From: Azospirillum endophyticum
GTDB taxonomy: Bacteria; Pseudomonadota; Alphaproteobacteria; Azospirillales; Azospirillaceae
Reading direction: 5' to 3'
NCBI RefSeq assembly: GCF_016595245.1
Contig: NZ_JAENHM010000073.1
Location: 783,617 to 847,616 of the forward strand
DNA length: 64,000 bases
Shown: positions 10,381 through 22,356 of the stretch, in pieces
Layout: each line of letters starts with the position of its first letter
Position numbering within the stretch: the first letter of the stretch is position 1
The notes under the pieces: generated by a model
Told to the model about the DNA's origin: nothing
What the model saw: the letters and a program-made list of their open reading frames with translations, nothing else
Database searches by the model: none
Program-made: the position numbers and the translations under genes

Positions 10381-10420
10381 GGAAAAAGCCGGAGCGTTGC
10401 CCAAGGCGACGCTCCGGCTT
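10381..10420 (-). terminator. Rho-independent terminator of the RoxA-like gene
   Basis: A perfect 10-bp stem (GCCGGAGCGT, 10388-10397, with 10409-10418) is followed on the minus strand by a T5 run (10387-10383). It lies about 30 nt past the stop codon of the di-haem cytochrome gene and ahead of the ATP-grasp gene, so those two genes probably do not share a transcript. Confidence 0.85.
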
Positions 10421-10448
10421 GCCGGATGTTGCGGAGATGCCGGGACGG

Positions 10449-12503
10449 TCAGAGCGTCTTGAGGTATTCCAGCAGCTGCCAGCGTTGCGCGTCGGTGAGG
10501 CCGGCTCCGAATTCATGGCCGGTGTTGCGGTTGCCGGGCTTCGTCGTGTCATAGACGAAGGTGGCGCCCGCGGCCGACGAATCCACGCCGACCTTGACCG
10601 GGTCGATGGAGGTGCTGCCCATGCGGAAGGTCGCCGCCCGCTGGGACGGCGGCAGCAGCATTTCATACAGGTTCGGGACCGAACCATTGTGCATGAACGG
10701 AGCCGTCGCCCAAACCCCGTCCAGCGGACGCGCCTTGTAGGCCAGCAGCTGTTTGATGGTGCCGGCCAGCGCCTCCTCGTCGGAGGTCGCGGTACCGGCG
10801 GTGGCGGCGGCCGACGGCGCGGCGGCGCTGGCCTTCGCCTGTGCGGTCGCCGCGCGGCCACCGGCCGGAATGGCGCCGACGGTCGGCTTGGTTCGGCCCC
10901 GGCCGGTCAGGGCGGCGATCACCTTCTGGTGGTCGGCGGTCATCCTGGCGCCCGGTTTCACGAAGGGCGTGGTGTCGAGGGTGCCCTCCTTCGTCAGCGA
11001 CTCCGGCGACCAGCCGGCGGGCGCACTGGCGGTCAGCCACGGCGCCGGGGCGTCGTCGCCCTTCAGCAGGTCGGCCAGCAGCCCCGGTTCGCGGACCAGA
11101 TCGCCGAAGATGGCGCCGATCACCGCGTTCGACAGCAGGTTCGCCGCGAGATCCGGGTTCTTCAGCGGCTTGCCGCCCAGCAGCTGCGGTGGCATCGCGA
11201 CGTTGGCGATGGCACCGGTGTCGACCTGACGGCAGAGCGCATCGACAGCCATCTTCGGATCGGCGGCGTAGTTGACGGTGATCATCTTGGCGGTGACGGC
11301 GGCATCGACGCCCATGGTGCAGATCGTGCCGAAGGCCGCGATCACCGCTTTGGCGTTGTCCGGCTGCGCCCAGTTGAACAGCGGAACCATCTGGATGGGG
11401 GCGGTGGTATAGGTTTCGCCGCGCGGCAGAATGGCGTGGCAGCTCTCGCAATTTTCCTTGTAGATCGACTCGCCGGCCGCCGCCTTGACGATGTCGACGT
11501 CGCCGGCGAGGCTGTCCGGCCATACGGGAGAGCGCAGCTTGCGCAGCTGATTTTCCATGTCGACCAGGTTCCGCCCCCGGACCGTCGACTTGTAATAGTA
11601 ATGCGCCGCGTCGGCCGGCGGCTTCAACGTCACCTTGCCGAACACGCCCAGCACCTCGCCGGCGTTGCGGCCAAGGGCGTCGAAGGCAGTAGCATTGGGC
11701 AACAGGCCGTTCCACTGCACCCGCGCCTGGTGCGGTGCGTCCCAGAGGAAGGGATAGCTGACCGGAGCGTTCGGCGCGCGGTTGTTCTTCGGCAGGTTCA
11801 GATCGATGGCCGACACCCGGTTGAAGATCATGCCGAAGGCGTCGGTCCGCATCGATCCCCAGGGCGTATCCGGGGTGCTGGCCGCGACGAAGGCGGCGAA
11901 GGACTGGTCGAAGGCCTTCAGCCCGTCGAACAGCGCCAGTTTCTGCTGGTCGGTCGCCGTGGCGCCCAGCACGCGGGTGGCGAATGGCTGGAAGGCCGCG
12001 TCGCTGCCCACGGTTGCATGCACCGCATTGCTCAGCCCGCTGATGAATCCAAACAGGTCGCCGGTGGTGACGGCGCCGTCGATGCGCATCGTCTTGCCGT
12101 TGACCGTCACGTCGCCGGTGTGGCAGGCGGCGCAGGTCATGCCGAACCAGGCGGTCTTGTCGGGATCGGTGTCCTTGACGAAGCCCACGGGCAGGAGATT
12201 GGGGTTCCAGCTGCCGGGCGTGCCGGCCGCATAGCCGTACCGGGTGATGCTCTTGGCGAAGGGTTGCTTGGTCTGCGGATCTTCCAGCGCCATGAACCAG
12301 TCATAGCGCATGATCTGCGAGCCCTGGGTGGCGTTGTAGTACCACTGCCGGGCCTCCTGGGACCAACCCTGGTCCAGGTACCACAAGCCATTGATCTCCA
12401 CCGGCGGATTCACCGGAACGGGGCGGGGCGGCTTCGGCGGTTCGGCGCAGGAACTGAGCAGCAGCGCAGTGGCGGCCAGGGTCGCTTGAACGGGAAGTTT
12501 CAT
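10449..12503 (-). CDS. RoxA-like di-haem cytochrome c lipoprotein
   Basis: A 684-aa exported protein with a lipoprotein signal (lipobox LLSSC, C19). It has two CXXCH haem sites: CAACH (C124, C127, H128) and CESCH (C352, C355, H356). TQGSQIMRYDWFMALE near the N-terminus and the overall size match the di-haem peroxidase/oxygenase family that includes the rubber oxygenase RoxA. A low-complexity Ala/Thr insert occurs near residues 550-590. The substrate could be a polyisoprenoid, peroxide or something else; the sequence does not decide. It sits between the transglutaminase-DUF2126 and ATP-grasp genes on the same strand but has its own terminator. Confidence 0.8.
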   Translation of the reverse strand: MKLPVQATLAATALLLSSCAEPPKPPRPVPVNPPVEINGLWYLDQGWSQEARQWYYNATQGSQIMRYDWFMALEDPQTKQPFAKSITRYGYAAGTPGSWNPNLLPVGFVKDTDPDKTAWFGMTCAACHTGDVTVNGKTMRIDGAVTTGDLFGFISGLSNAVHATVGSDAAFQPFATRVLGATATDQQKLALFDGLKAFDQSFAAFVAASTPDTPWGSMRTDAFGMIFNRVSAIDLNLPKNNRAPNAPVSYPFLWDAPHQARVQWNGLLPNATAFDALGRNAGEVLGVFGKVTLKPPADAAHYYYKSTVRGRNLVDMENQLRKLRSPVWPDSLAGDVDIVKAAAGESIYKENCESCHAILPRGETYTTAPIQMVPLFNWAQPDNAKAVIAAFGTICTMGVDAAVTAKMITVNYAADPKMAVDALCRQVDTGAIANVAMPPQLLGGKPLKNPDLAANLLSNAVIGAIFGDLVREPGLLADLLKGDDAPAPWLTASAPAGWSPESLTKEGTLDTTPFVKPGARMTADHQKVIAALTGRGRTKPTVGAIPAGGRAATAQAKASAAAPSAAATAGTATSDEEALAGTIKQLLAYKARPLDGVWATAPFMHNGSVPNLYEMLLPPSQRAATFRMGSTSIDPVKVGVDSSAAGATFVYDTTKPGNRNTGHEFGAGLTDAQRWQLLEYLKTL

Positions 12504-12689
12504 CCCTCTTGTTCCCTTTTTCGGTGGCTTGGCGCATGAGCCTTCGACCGAAGAGGGTAGTACCGATAATCGTTATGCGCGCAATACTATTGGAGGATGA
12601 TGTCGAAAAATAGATTGATACCCTTTACCCTCATCCTTCGAGTGAGGAGCGCAAACCCCGGGTGTGGGCGGTGGAAGGCGTGGAGAAGC

Positions 12690-12742
12690 GGTGCGGTGCA
12701 TGCGGCGGCGGCGTATCCGCCGTTTCCCGCATGCACCGCACC
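12690..12742 (-). terminator. Long hairpin after the transglutaminase-DUF2126 gene
   Basis: A perfect 16-bp inverted repeat (12690-12705 with 12727-12742, core GGTGCGGTGCATGCGG) encloses a second GC-rich dyad. It starts 6 nt beyond the minus-strand stop codon at 12748. No T-run follows, so it could be a terminator or an mRNA end-stabiliser. The rest of the gap up to 12503 holds the upstream region of the cytochrome gene and no convincing gene. Confidence 0.6.
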
Positions 12743-12747
12743 GGGGA

Positions 12748-16101
<3,354 letters not shown>

Positions 16102-16337
16102 GGAAAACCCCGCCTCATGCCTGTTCGAAATGGTCGCGCCCCAGTTAACCCCAGGGTCGCCTCAGCAACGGTAACACCGAAAAACCCCGCCCGACAGGGT
16201 ACCCCGATGCCGATCCTACCGCAGTTGCGAAAAAGTCACGAAGTTGCCGATGACGCGTGCTGCGGCTTTCTTCCGTTCGCGTTACCCTTTATATCCTTTG
16301 CGAAGGTGGTATCGCTGCGACGGGGTTTCGCGTCTGG

Positions 16338-17279
16338 ATGGTGTCGGTGGCGGCTTCTTCATTCACGGACGGCAACCGCGGTTCAGGCGGGATGGGCGAT
16401 GCCGGCCCCGGCGGTGCCGGGCGGGGCGTCGTCACCGGAAAATATTTCAACTTCAAGCCGCTGCCGCCGCCTGCCGACATTCTCGGCAATCCTCTGGTGG
16501 TTCCCAACCTGCCGACGCACAAGCTGCCGAAGGAGACGTTCGGCAGCCGGATGAAACGTTTGCTCGCCCGGATGAACCTGGGAAGCCAGTCGGCCGAGAC
16601 CCGGCTGCGCTGGAAGCTGCATGACACGATCCAGGCCACCATGGCATCGCTGTCGCCGGCCGTCACGCTGGTGGCGGAGAAGCGGGCGCCGGCACCGCGC
16701 AAGAAATTGTCGGTTCCCGTCATCGTCGTACGTCATCCCTACCATCTGCGCCATGTGTTCGAGTTGCTGCCGAACATCCCCGACACGCTGGCAGCGGAAC
16801 GGCGCTTCATCGAGTTGCTGATGACCAGGGCGCTGAAGCGGTACGGCGAGCAGATGGCGCTGATCAAGGGCAGCGCCTTCTCCTTCGAGCACGAAGCGCG
16901 GGAATATTTCTTCGCCGGCTTCCGGCTGGAAAAACAGATCAAGAAGGTCAACAATCCCGACGAAAGATTCGCTGCACTCCAGGCGATCTACGTCAACTAT
17001 TTCCATGGCCGAAATTACTATTATTTCGCGCTTTTGCGAAGGGAGAGACTCGCACCCGACAATAAGCTGTTCATGCTGTTCGCCCGCGCGGTCTATTTCA
17101 TGGCTCGGATCGACTGGAATGGCGATTTGTTGGACAAACCGAATGCACGCATGCTGCCCAGGCGCGACGACATGCTGTTTTTCGTGGAGCGTGACAAGTC
17201 GGTCGTGACACGCTATCGCACCGATCAGGATTTCCAGCGTCAGGTCAAGGCCGTGCTGGAGGCTTTCCCCGCTTCGTGA
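16338..17279 (+). CDS. Hypothetical protein
   Basis: I do not recognise this 313-aa protein. The N-terminal 35 residues are Gly/Ser-rich; the rest is basic and mostly helical (for example RRFIELLMTRALKRYG and FEHEAREYFFAGFRLEKQIKK), with aromatic clusters such as YVNYFHGRNYYYF. No signal peptide is convincing, and no catalytic motif is visible. The start is uncertain: ATG 16338 is used here, but GTG 16257 and ATG 16392 are also in frame. It is transcribed divergently from the DUF2126 gene and is followed 31 nt later by an exported LprI-like protein, so the two could be co-transcribed. The 236-nt gap before it contains the divergent promoter region. Confidence 0.7.
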   Translation: MVSVAASSFTDGNRGSGGMGDAGPGGAGRGVVTGKYFNFKPLPPPADILGNPLVVPNLPTHKLPKETFGSRMKRLLARMNLGSQSAETRLRWKLHDTIQATMASLSPAVTLVAEKRAPAPRKKLSVPVIVVRHPYHLRHVFELLPNIPDTLAAERRFIELLMTRALKRYGEQMALIKGSAFSFEHEAREYFFAGFRLEKQIKKVNNPDERFAALQAIYVNYFHGRNYYYFALLRRERLAPDNKLFMLFARAVYFMARIDWNGDLLDKPNARMLPRRDDMLFFVERDKSVVTRYRTDQDFQRQVKAVLEAFPAS

Positions 17280-17310
17280 CGTTCCGCTTCCTTACCCAAG
17301 GTTTCCTGCG

Positions 17311-18183
17311 ATGCGCGCCCTGTCCCTGGTTGGTGGTCTCCTGGCCGCCGGCTCCCTGCTCGCGGTCCTGACTGCAGTCCCGGTCCTTTCCGCTCCGGCG
17401 GACACCCCCTCTCCCGAGGTGGCGGTTCCCGAGGCGCCGGCCCCGGACTGCGACGCGGCGGAGGCGCCGGCGGCGCAGCTGATGTGCCGCGACCCCAAAC
17501 TGGCGGCGGCCGTCGCGGCGATGGACGCGGCGCTGGCGGCGCTCGGCGCCACCACCGACGACAGCGGGCGTGCGGCCATCGAGGCCGGTCAGACCGTCTG
17601 GCGGGCGCGGAGGGACGAGGCCTGCCAGGTGACCGCTGCCGATCTGGCCGACGCCAAATCAGTCAAGCTGCGCAGCGACTGCCTGCTGCGCGTCATCCAC
17701 CAGCGCATGACGGCGCTGGAGACGGAGCGTCAGGCCCGGTCGCGTCCGATCACCGACCTGCCGTTGTCGATCACCGGTGCCGCCGCCCGCCAATTCGCCG
17801 CGCCGCCGCCGCAGGTGCCGCCGATCAACCGCAAGGTTGCGCTGTCGACGCTGACCGGTCGCTGGGCCAAGGCCGATCCGAACGACCGCACCGCCATCGA
17901 CGATTGCCGCGCTTCCTATCTGGAGATCGGTGCCGACCGGAGTCTGACCGCAGTGGATCCGCGGGTTCCCCAGTTCCCGCTGACCGGCAGGCTGGCGGCG
18001 GAGGGCGATCCGGTTCAGAGTGTCGCCGTGCAGCCGGCCGAGCCCGACGGGACGATGGAGGAGGCGCCGGCTCCGCTGGCCATCCTGCGGCTGCTGCCCG
18101 CCGATTCGGCGCGCTTCGACCGGCTGGTCCTGCGGATGGCGCCGCCCTCTACCTTCGCCGCCGAGTTCGTCCGCTGCCGCTGA
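17311..18183 (+). CDS. Exported LprI-like (DUF1311-type) protein
   Basis: A 290-aa protein with an N-terminal signal peptide (LVGGLLAAGSLLAVLTAVPVL, cleavage near residue 28). Residues about 45-140 carry the LprI/DUF1311 pattern: C..AE...AQLMCRDPKLAAAVAAMD, then W..RRDEAC, a further conserved Cys and H.R...L. LprI-type domains occur in periplasmic proteins and one is a lysozyme inhibitor in mycobacteria. The C-terminal half (residues 165-290) has no family I recognise. The start ATG 17311 places the signal correctly. Function is not predictable beyond periplasmic location. Confidence 0.8.
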   Translation: MRALSLVGGLLAAGSLLAVLTAVPVLSAPADTPSPEVAVPEAPAPDCDAAEAPAAQLMCRDPKLAAAVAAMDAALAALGATTDDSGRAAIEAGQTVWRARRDEACQVTAADLADAKSVKLRSDCLLRVIHQRMTALETERQARSRPITDLPLSITGAAARQFAAPPPQVPPINRKVALSTLTGRWAKADPNDRTAIDDCRASYLEIGADRSLTAVDPRVPQFPLTGRLAAEGDPVQSVAVQPAEPDGTMEEAPAPLAILRLLPADSARFDRLVLRMAPPSTFAAEFVRCR

Positions 18184-18219
18184 CGAGGGGAACGGGAGGG
18201 ACCGCACTCCGCCCGCAGC

Positions 18220-18291
18220 CTACGCCGTCGGAACAATCCCGCCGTCGATGACGTATTCGGTGCCGGTTATGGTTTCGGCACGATCATGTCC
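18220..18291 (-). pseudogene. Remnant of a short-chain dehydrogenase 3' end
   Basis: On the minus strand, 23 codons ending at TAG 18220-18222 read ...AETITGTEYVIDGGIVPTA, which is the usual C-terminus of short-chain dehydrogenases/reductases. Upstream of about 18291 the similarity ends, and no start or Rossmann motif remains. The rest of the 259-nt gap (18184-18442) holds no gene I can support. It is probably the leftover of a deletion. Confidence 0.55.
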
Positions 18292-18442
18292 GGCCTTCGT
18301 CCTTGACGACCGCGTCGGGGACGAAGCAATCCAGGCCGGCGCAACCCGTCGGCTGCCTTCACGGCCTTCATCGGCTTGGCCCGCGAACTCGGCTCCAAGC
18401 CGGGGACGTGATCCGCCATGACCGACCGTCTGGTGCCGACCG

Positions 18443-19339
18443 CTAGGTTCGCGACAGCAGGAAGCGGACGGTCAGCGACAGCCGTTCCCCCGCCGGAAGG
18501 GCGATGATGCCGGCATCGGCCTCCTGCGGGCGGTTCAGCGCGTCGGTCATATGGGTGACCGGCTCCAGGCACAGATAGGACTCGCCGCGCGGCGCGTAGA
18601 CGATCAGGTGGCCGGCCGGACCGTCGGCGATCATGGTCAGGCGCACCCTTTCCCGTGGGCGATCGAGTGTCGCGGTGCCGGACCAACCGGTGAAGCCATT
18701 GTCCAGCGCCACATGGTCCATGACCACGCCATGGGGAAAGTCCCAAGCGGCGGGAAGGTTGCGGCGGCGTGACGGCAGGATGGTGTCGTCATTGTCCCAG
18801 ACGGCACGCACGTCGGCGGTCAGGTAGCTGCCCGGCGTCTTGACGAAATAAGGATGCAGCCCCAATCCCGCCGGCATATCACTGTCCGCCTCGTTCGTCA
18901 GGTCGAGCGTGACGCTCAGCCCTTCACCGTCCAAAGCCACGGTCTGCTCCACGCGGTAGCTCCACGGCCACTCGTCCGAGCGGTGGACGAGCTCCATGCG
19001 CAGGGCGTCGTCGGTCACGGCTTCCACGCTCCATGGACGGGACCAGCCATGGCCATGGATCCGATGCGGCGAACCGGGATCGGTGGCAAGCACGACCTCC
19101 CGTCCCTGAAAGACGAACCGACCGCCGCCGATTCGGTTGGAGAAAGGGACAAGAGGAAAACAGGCCATGTCCGGGGCGAAATTGCCGGCCAGCGCGCGGT
19201 CGGAGGCGCGTCGGAACAGCTCGACCGGACCATCGGGCGTGGATAGGGTCCAACTTGCCAGCGAACCACCGCAGTCGGGTGTCGCGGTGATCGTCATCGA
19301 ACCGTGCCGCAACGCGATGATGGCGCCGTTCCGGATCAT
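18443..19339 (-). CDS. Aldose 1-epimerase family protein
   Basis: A 298-aa cytoplasmic sugar mutarotase-fold protein. Family motifs are visible: PFSNRIGGGRF, HRIHGHGWSRPW, the active-site region GLGLHPYF and CLEPVTHMTDALN. Such enzymes interconvert alpha and beta anomers of aldoses; related proteins act on hexose-6-phosphates, and the sequence does not settle the substrate. The start ATG 19339 is preceded by GGGAG at good distance. It is divergent from the kinase gene across a 284-nt region that carries both promoters. Confidence 0.88.
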   Translation of the reverse strand: MIRNGAIIALRHGSMTITATPDCGGSLASWTLSTPDGPVELFRRASDRALAGNFAPDMACFPLVPFSNRIGGGRFVFQGREVVLATDPGSPHRIHGHGWSRPWSVEAVTDDALRMELVHRSDEWPWSYRVEQTVALDGEGLSVTLDLTNEADSDMPAGLGLHPYFVKTPGSYLTADVRAVWDNDDTILPSRRRNLPAAWDFPHGVVMDHVALDNGFTGWSGTATLDRPRERVRLTMIADGPAGHLIVYAPRGESYLCLEPVTHMTDALNRPQEADAGIIALPAGERLSLTVRFLLSRT

Positions 19340-19623
19340 GCGTTTCTCCCATCGTCAGCGTCCCGGTTTTTATCGCACATGCGAAGACCGAAGGGAACGG
19401 CCGCCGCCGATGCTGCGGGGGGCGGCGCAGAACCGACACAACTCATGTGCTTTCGACGAAAAATGTCGACATCGTACACCCGCCATTTACCCTCACCGGA
19501 CAAGGATGATCCCACGGCAACGCTCCCATGCTTGCGGGGCGCGCCGGCAGTGTCGACAACGCGGGCAGGGCGCCGTTGTTGCAGCCCGGCTGCAGGGTCC
19601 GCCGCGACTATGAAAGGCTCCGA

Positions 19624-22272
19624 GTGTCCAACCCCCTGCTCAGCCGCGCGAAGCCGGCACCGGCGTCGGCCATGGGTACGCTCGATGAGGCGGAGCTCTG
19701 CGGAGCGCTGCCGGATTACCATGCGCTGCCAGCGCGGCTGGTGATCGGCGCCGTGCTGCGGTCGTATCTGGATCCGCTGATCCTGACCCCGACCGAGCTG
19801 ATCCATCTCGCCAAGCCGCTGAAGGCATGCCTGGAGCAGGGGGCGCTGGTGGATGCGGCGATCGCCAGGGTGGCAGCCATCCAGGCGCGTATGCCGGGGC
19901 AGGACCAGCAGGGGCGCCGCCGTGCCATCCGAGCCGCGGTCGACGAAAGCTGGGCCAAGGCCCGCGCCGCCCAGCTCGCCTTCGCCGCGATGCCGCGCGG
20001 CCGCAAGCCGGTGGATTGGCTGCTCTCCCAAGGGACCACGGCTCCCGGCGGCGATGCGGATTACGACCTGCTTGTCGCGATCGGCTCGGAGCTGGTGGAG
20101 ATCAAGAGTTGGGCCGGCAAGCTGGACCGCCTGCTGGAACTGCACCAATGGGATCGGGACGAGCGGCTGGCCGCCGCCGTCGATGGGGTCATTGGCGACA
20201 TCCTGGCCTCCACGGCAGCCGGCGCCGAGCTGTTCGGCGTCAACCTGCTGCCCGGAACGCTGTTGTCCTCCCTATGCGACCTGCTGTTCGGCCGTATCGG
20301 CATGGAGGCCATCGGGCCGAACCGCATCGGCGTGATGAACGCCCTGTTCCGCCAGGGAAAGCTGCCCTGCGCCAAGGCCGCCGTGCTCGACCGCATCCGC
20401 CGCCAGCTGAAGGCACCCCAACCACTGGGTCGTGGTGCCTTCGACCAGGAGGCGGAGATGCTGAAGACGCTGGTCGGGCATCTGCTGACCCGCGACGGGT
20501 TGGTCGGCGGAGCTGCGATGGCCGATGCATTGACGGTCCGTTATTCCCGCCGACTGGAGCAGGGGGGAGCCAGCGCCTATCGCCGGTCGATCATCGAGCT
20601 CGGCGAAGGGCAGTCGGACCTGATCTGCCGTATCCATTACCTGACCCGGATCGCCGCCGTCCCTGCCGCCGAACGGCATGCCGGCGAAGTTCTCGCATCG
20701 CTCGATGCGGCGGTCGGCAACGAGCTGCTGATCGAGAACATGCTGGTGCAGACGCCGGACACCGCCTTGCTGGAGCGCGATTACGCCCGTGCGCTGGCGG
20801 CGATCCGCTCTGCTCCGCTGCCGGCGGATGCCTGCGAAAGGCTTGCCGACCGGGCCGAGCGCTCCGTCGACGACTACGTGAAGACCGGTAAGCTTGCCGT
20901 CCGCCTGAAGCAGGTGGAGCCGGTCCTGCGCCGCCGGACGATCCGGCTGGCCGAGGTCGCCTGTTCAGGCCTGATCCGCGAGGATGGTGCCTTGCCGCTG
21001 ATGCGCCAGCACATCCTGGAAATCGTCCGCCAGCCGCTCTTCCAGGCGGAGCTTGCCCAGCCCGATAGCGAGGTCGCCCAGGCGGAGGTCCGCCGCCTGC
21101 TGGAACTGCTGGACCGGTTGCGCCAAATGGCTACCGCGCCCGCACCGCCGCCCATCCTGCCGCCGGTGCCATCGCCGGCCTTACTGGTCACCGTGGAGGC
21201 GGCATCCCAGCCCTCCAAAGGCATGCGCGCGGCCGAGACCATCCTTCATCCGATCGGCCTTAGACCGGCCGCAGCCGGGGTCGGCACGGCAATGCCCGGC
21301 GAGATGACCGAACTGTGCCCGAACTGCTATGCCGTCCTCGGCGCGGGCGATCCCTGCGGCAGCTGCGGTTTCCCGAAGAAATCGGACAACCGGCCCGGTG
21401 TGCATCTGGTGCCGGGAACGCTTCTGCATGGCCGCTACCGGGCCGGGCGCGTGTTGGGGCAGGGGGGATTCGGTGCCACCTACCTGGGTTGGGATGAGCG
21501 GCTGCGGGTGAAGGTGGCGATCAAGGAATATTATCCGGCCAACTTGATCGCACGGCTCCCCGGCGCCGCCGCGGTCTCCCCCTTTTCCGACGAGCATGCG
21601 GAGACCTTCGCCGCCGGCCTCGCCAAATTCCTGGAAGAGGCGCGGACGCTGGCCCGCCTGCGGGACGTGCGCGAGATCGTCGGCATCCAGGATTTCTTCG
21701 AGGAGAACAGCACCGCCTATCTGGTCATGGAGCTTCTCGAGGGCCGCACCATGAAGAAATATCTGGCCGATTGCGGCGGCCGGATCGATGTGAAGCGGAC
21801 GCTGTCGGTGGTGATGCCGATCGCCAAGGCGCTGCAGTCCATCCATGAACAAGGGCTGATCCATCGCGACATCAGCCCGGACAACATCTTCCTGACCAAT
21901 GGCGGCGAGCGCAAGCTGCTGGATTTCGGCGCGGCGCGGCAGACCGTTCGTCCCGGCGCCGGCCTGACCGTCATCCTCAAGCCGGGCTATGCGCCGCCGG
22001 AGCAATATTCCAACGAGGGGCGGCAGGGCCCTTGGTCCGACGTCTACGCGCTATGCGCCACGATCTATCTGGCGTTGGCCGGCCGTACCCCGCCCGATGC
22101 CACTGCCCGCTTCATGAACGACAAGGTGCCGAAGCCGTCCGAACTGGGCGTGGCGTTGGCGCCCGGGTTCGAGAGGGTGTTGCTGTCGGGGCTCGCGATG
22201 CGCTGGCAGGACAGGCCACAGTCCATGAAGGACTTGTTGCGCGCCATGACCAATGCGCTCGCCGGTGTCTGA
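19624..22272 (+). CDS. Large Ser/Thr protein kinase with zinc ribbon
   Basis: An 882-aa cytoplasmic protein. Residues 1-about 540 are helical with no domain I recognise. A zinc ribbon follows (C565-x2-C568 ... CGSCG near 580), then a complete eukaryotic-type kinase domain: glycine loop GQGGFGATY, VAIKEYYP with the ATP lysine, catalytic HRDISPDN (D749), LLDFGAARQ and YAPPEQYS. HRDIS instead of HRDLK is common in this bacterial subgroup. I chose GTG 19624 because GAAAGG lies 6 nt upstream; an in-frame ATG at 19528 has no such site. No membrane segment is visible. Targets are unknown. Confidence 0.88.
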   Translation: MSNPLLSRAKPAPASAMGTLDEAELCGALPDYHALPARLVIGAVLRSYLDPLILTPTELIHLAKPLKACLEQGALVDAAIARVAAIQARMPGQDQQGRRRAIRAAVDESWAKARAAQLAFAAMPRGRKPVDWLLSQGTTAPGGDADYDLLVAIGSELVEIKSWAGKLDRLLELHQWDRDERLAAAVDGVIGDILASTAAGAELFGVNLLPGTLLSSLCDLLFGRIGMEAIGPNRIGVMNALFRQGKLPCAKAAVLDRIRRQLKAPQPLGRGAFDQEAEMLKTLVGHLLTRDGLVGGAAMADALTVRYSRRLEQGGASAYRRSIIELGEGQSDLICRIHYLTRIAAVPAAERHAGEVLASLDAAVGNELLIENMLVQTPDTALLERDYARALAAIRSAPLPADACERLADRAERSVDDYVKTGKLAVRLKQVEPVLRRRTIRLAEVACSGLIREDGALPLMRQHILEIVRQPLFQAELAQPDSEVAQAEVRRLLELLDRLRQMATAPAPPPILPPVPSPALLVTVEAASQPSKGMRAAETILHPIGLRPAAAGVGTAMPGEMTELCPNCYAVLGAGDPCGSCGFPKKSDNRPGVHLVPGTLLHGRYRAGRVLGQGGFGATYLGWDERLRVKVAIKEYYPANLIARLPGAAAVSPFSDEHAETFAAGLAKFLEEARTLARLRDVREIVGIQDFFEENSTAYLVMELLEGRTMKKYLADCGGRIDVKRTLSVVMPIAKALQSIHEQGLIHRDISPDNIFLTNGGERKLLDFGAARQTVRPGAGLTVILKPGYAPPEQYSNEGRQGPWSDVYALCATIYLALAGRTPPDATARFMNDKVPKPSELGVALAPGFERVLLSGLAMRWQDRPQSMKDLLRAMTNALAGV

Positions 22273-22302
22273 AGCGAGCGGCCAGCATACGAGAATTGAT
22301 GT

Positions 22303-22334
22303 AAAAAAGGGGACCGGCAATCCGGTCCCCTTTT
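22303..22334. terminator. Bidirectional rho-independent terminator
   Basis: A perfect stem GGGGACCGG/CCGGTCCCC with a 4-nt loop is flanked by AAAAAA on the left and TTTT on the right. It therefore works for both the kinase gene (plus) and the cyclophilin gene (minus), which converge here. Confidence 0.92.
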
Positions 22335-22356
22335 CCGATCTGCAGATGCGACGACG

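Noticed and set aside
18290..18420. Short plus-strand frame ending FTAFIGLARELGSKPGT
   Set aside because: It looks protein-like but has no start or ribosome site, an in-frame stop lies just upstream, and I cannot assign it to a family.
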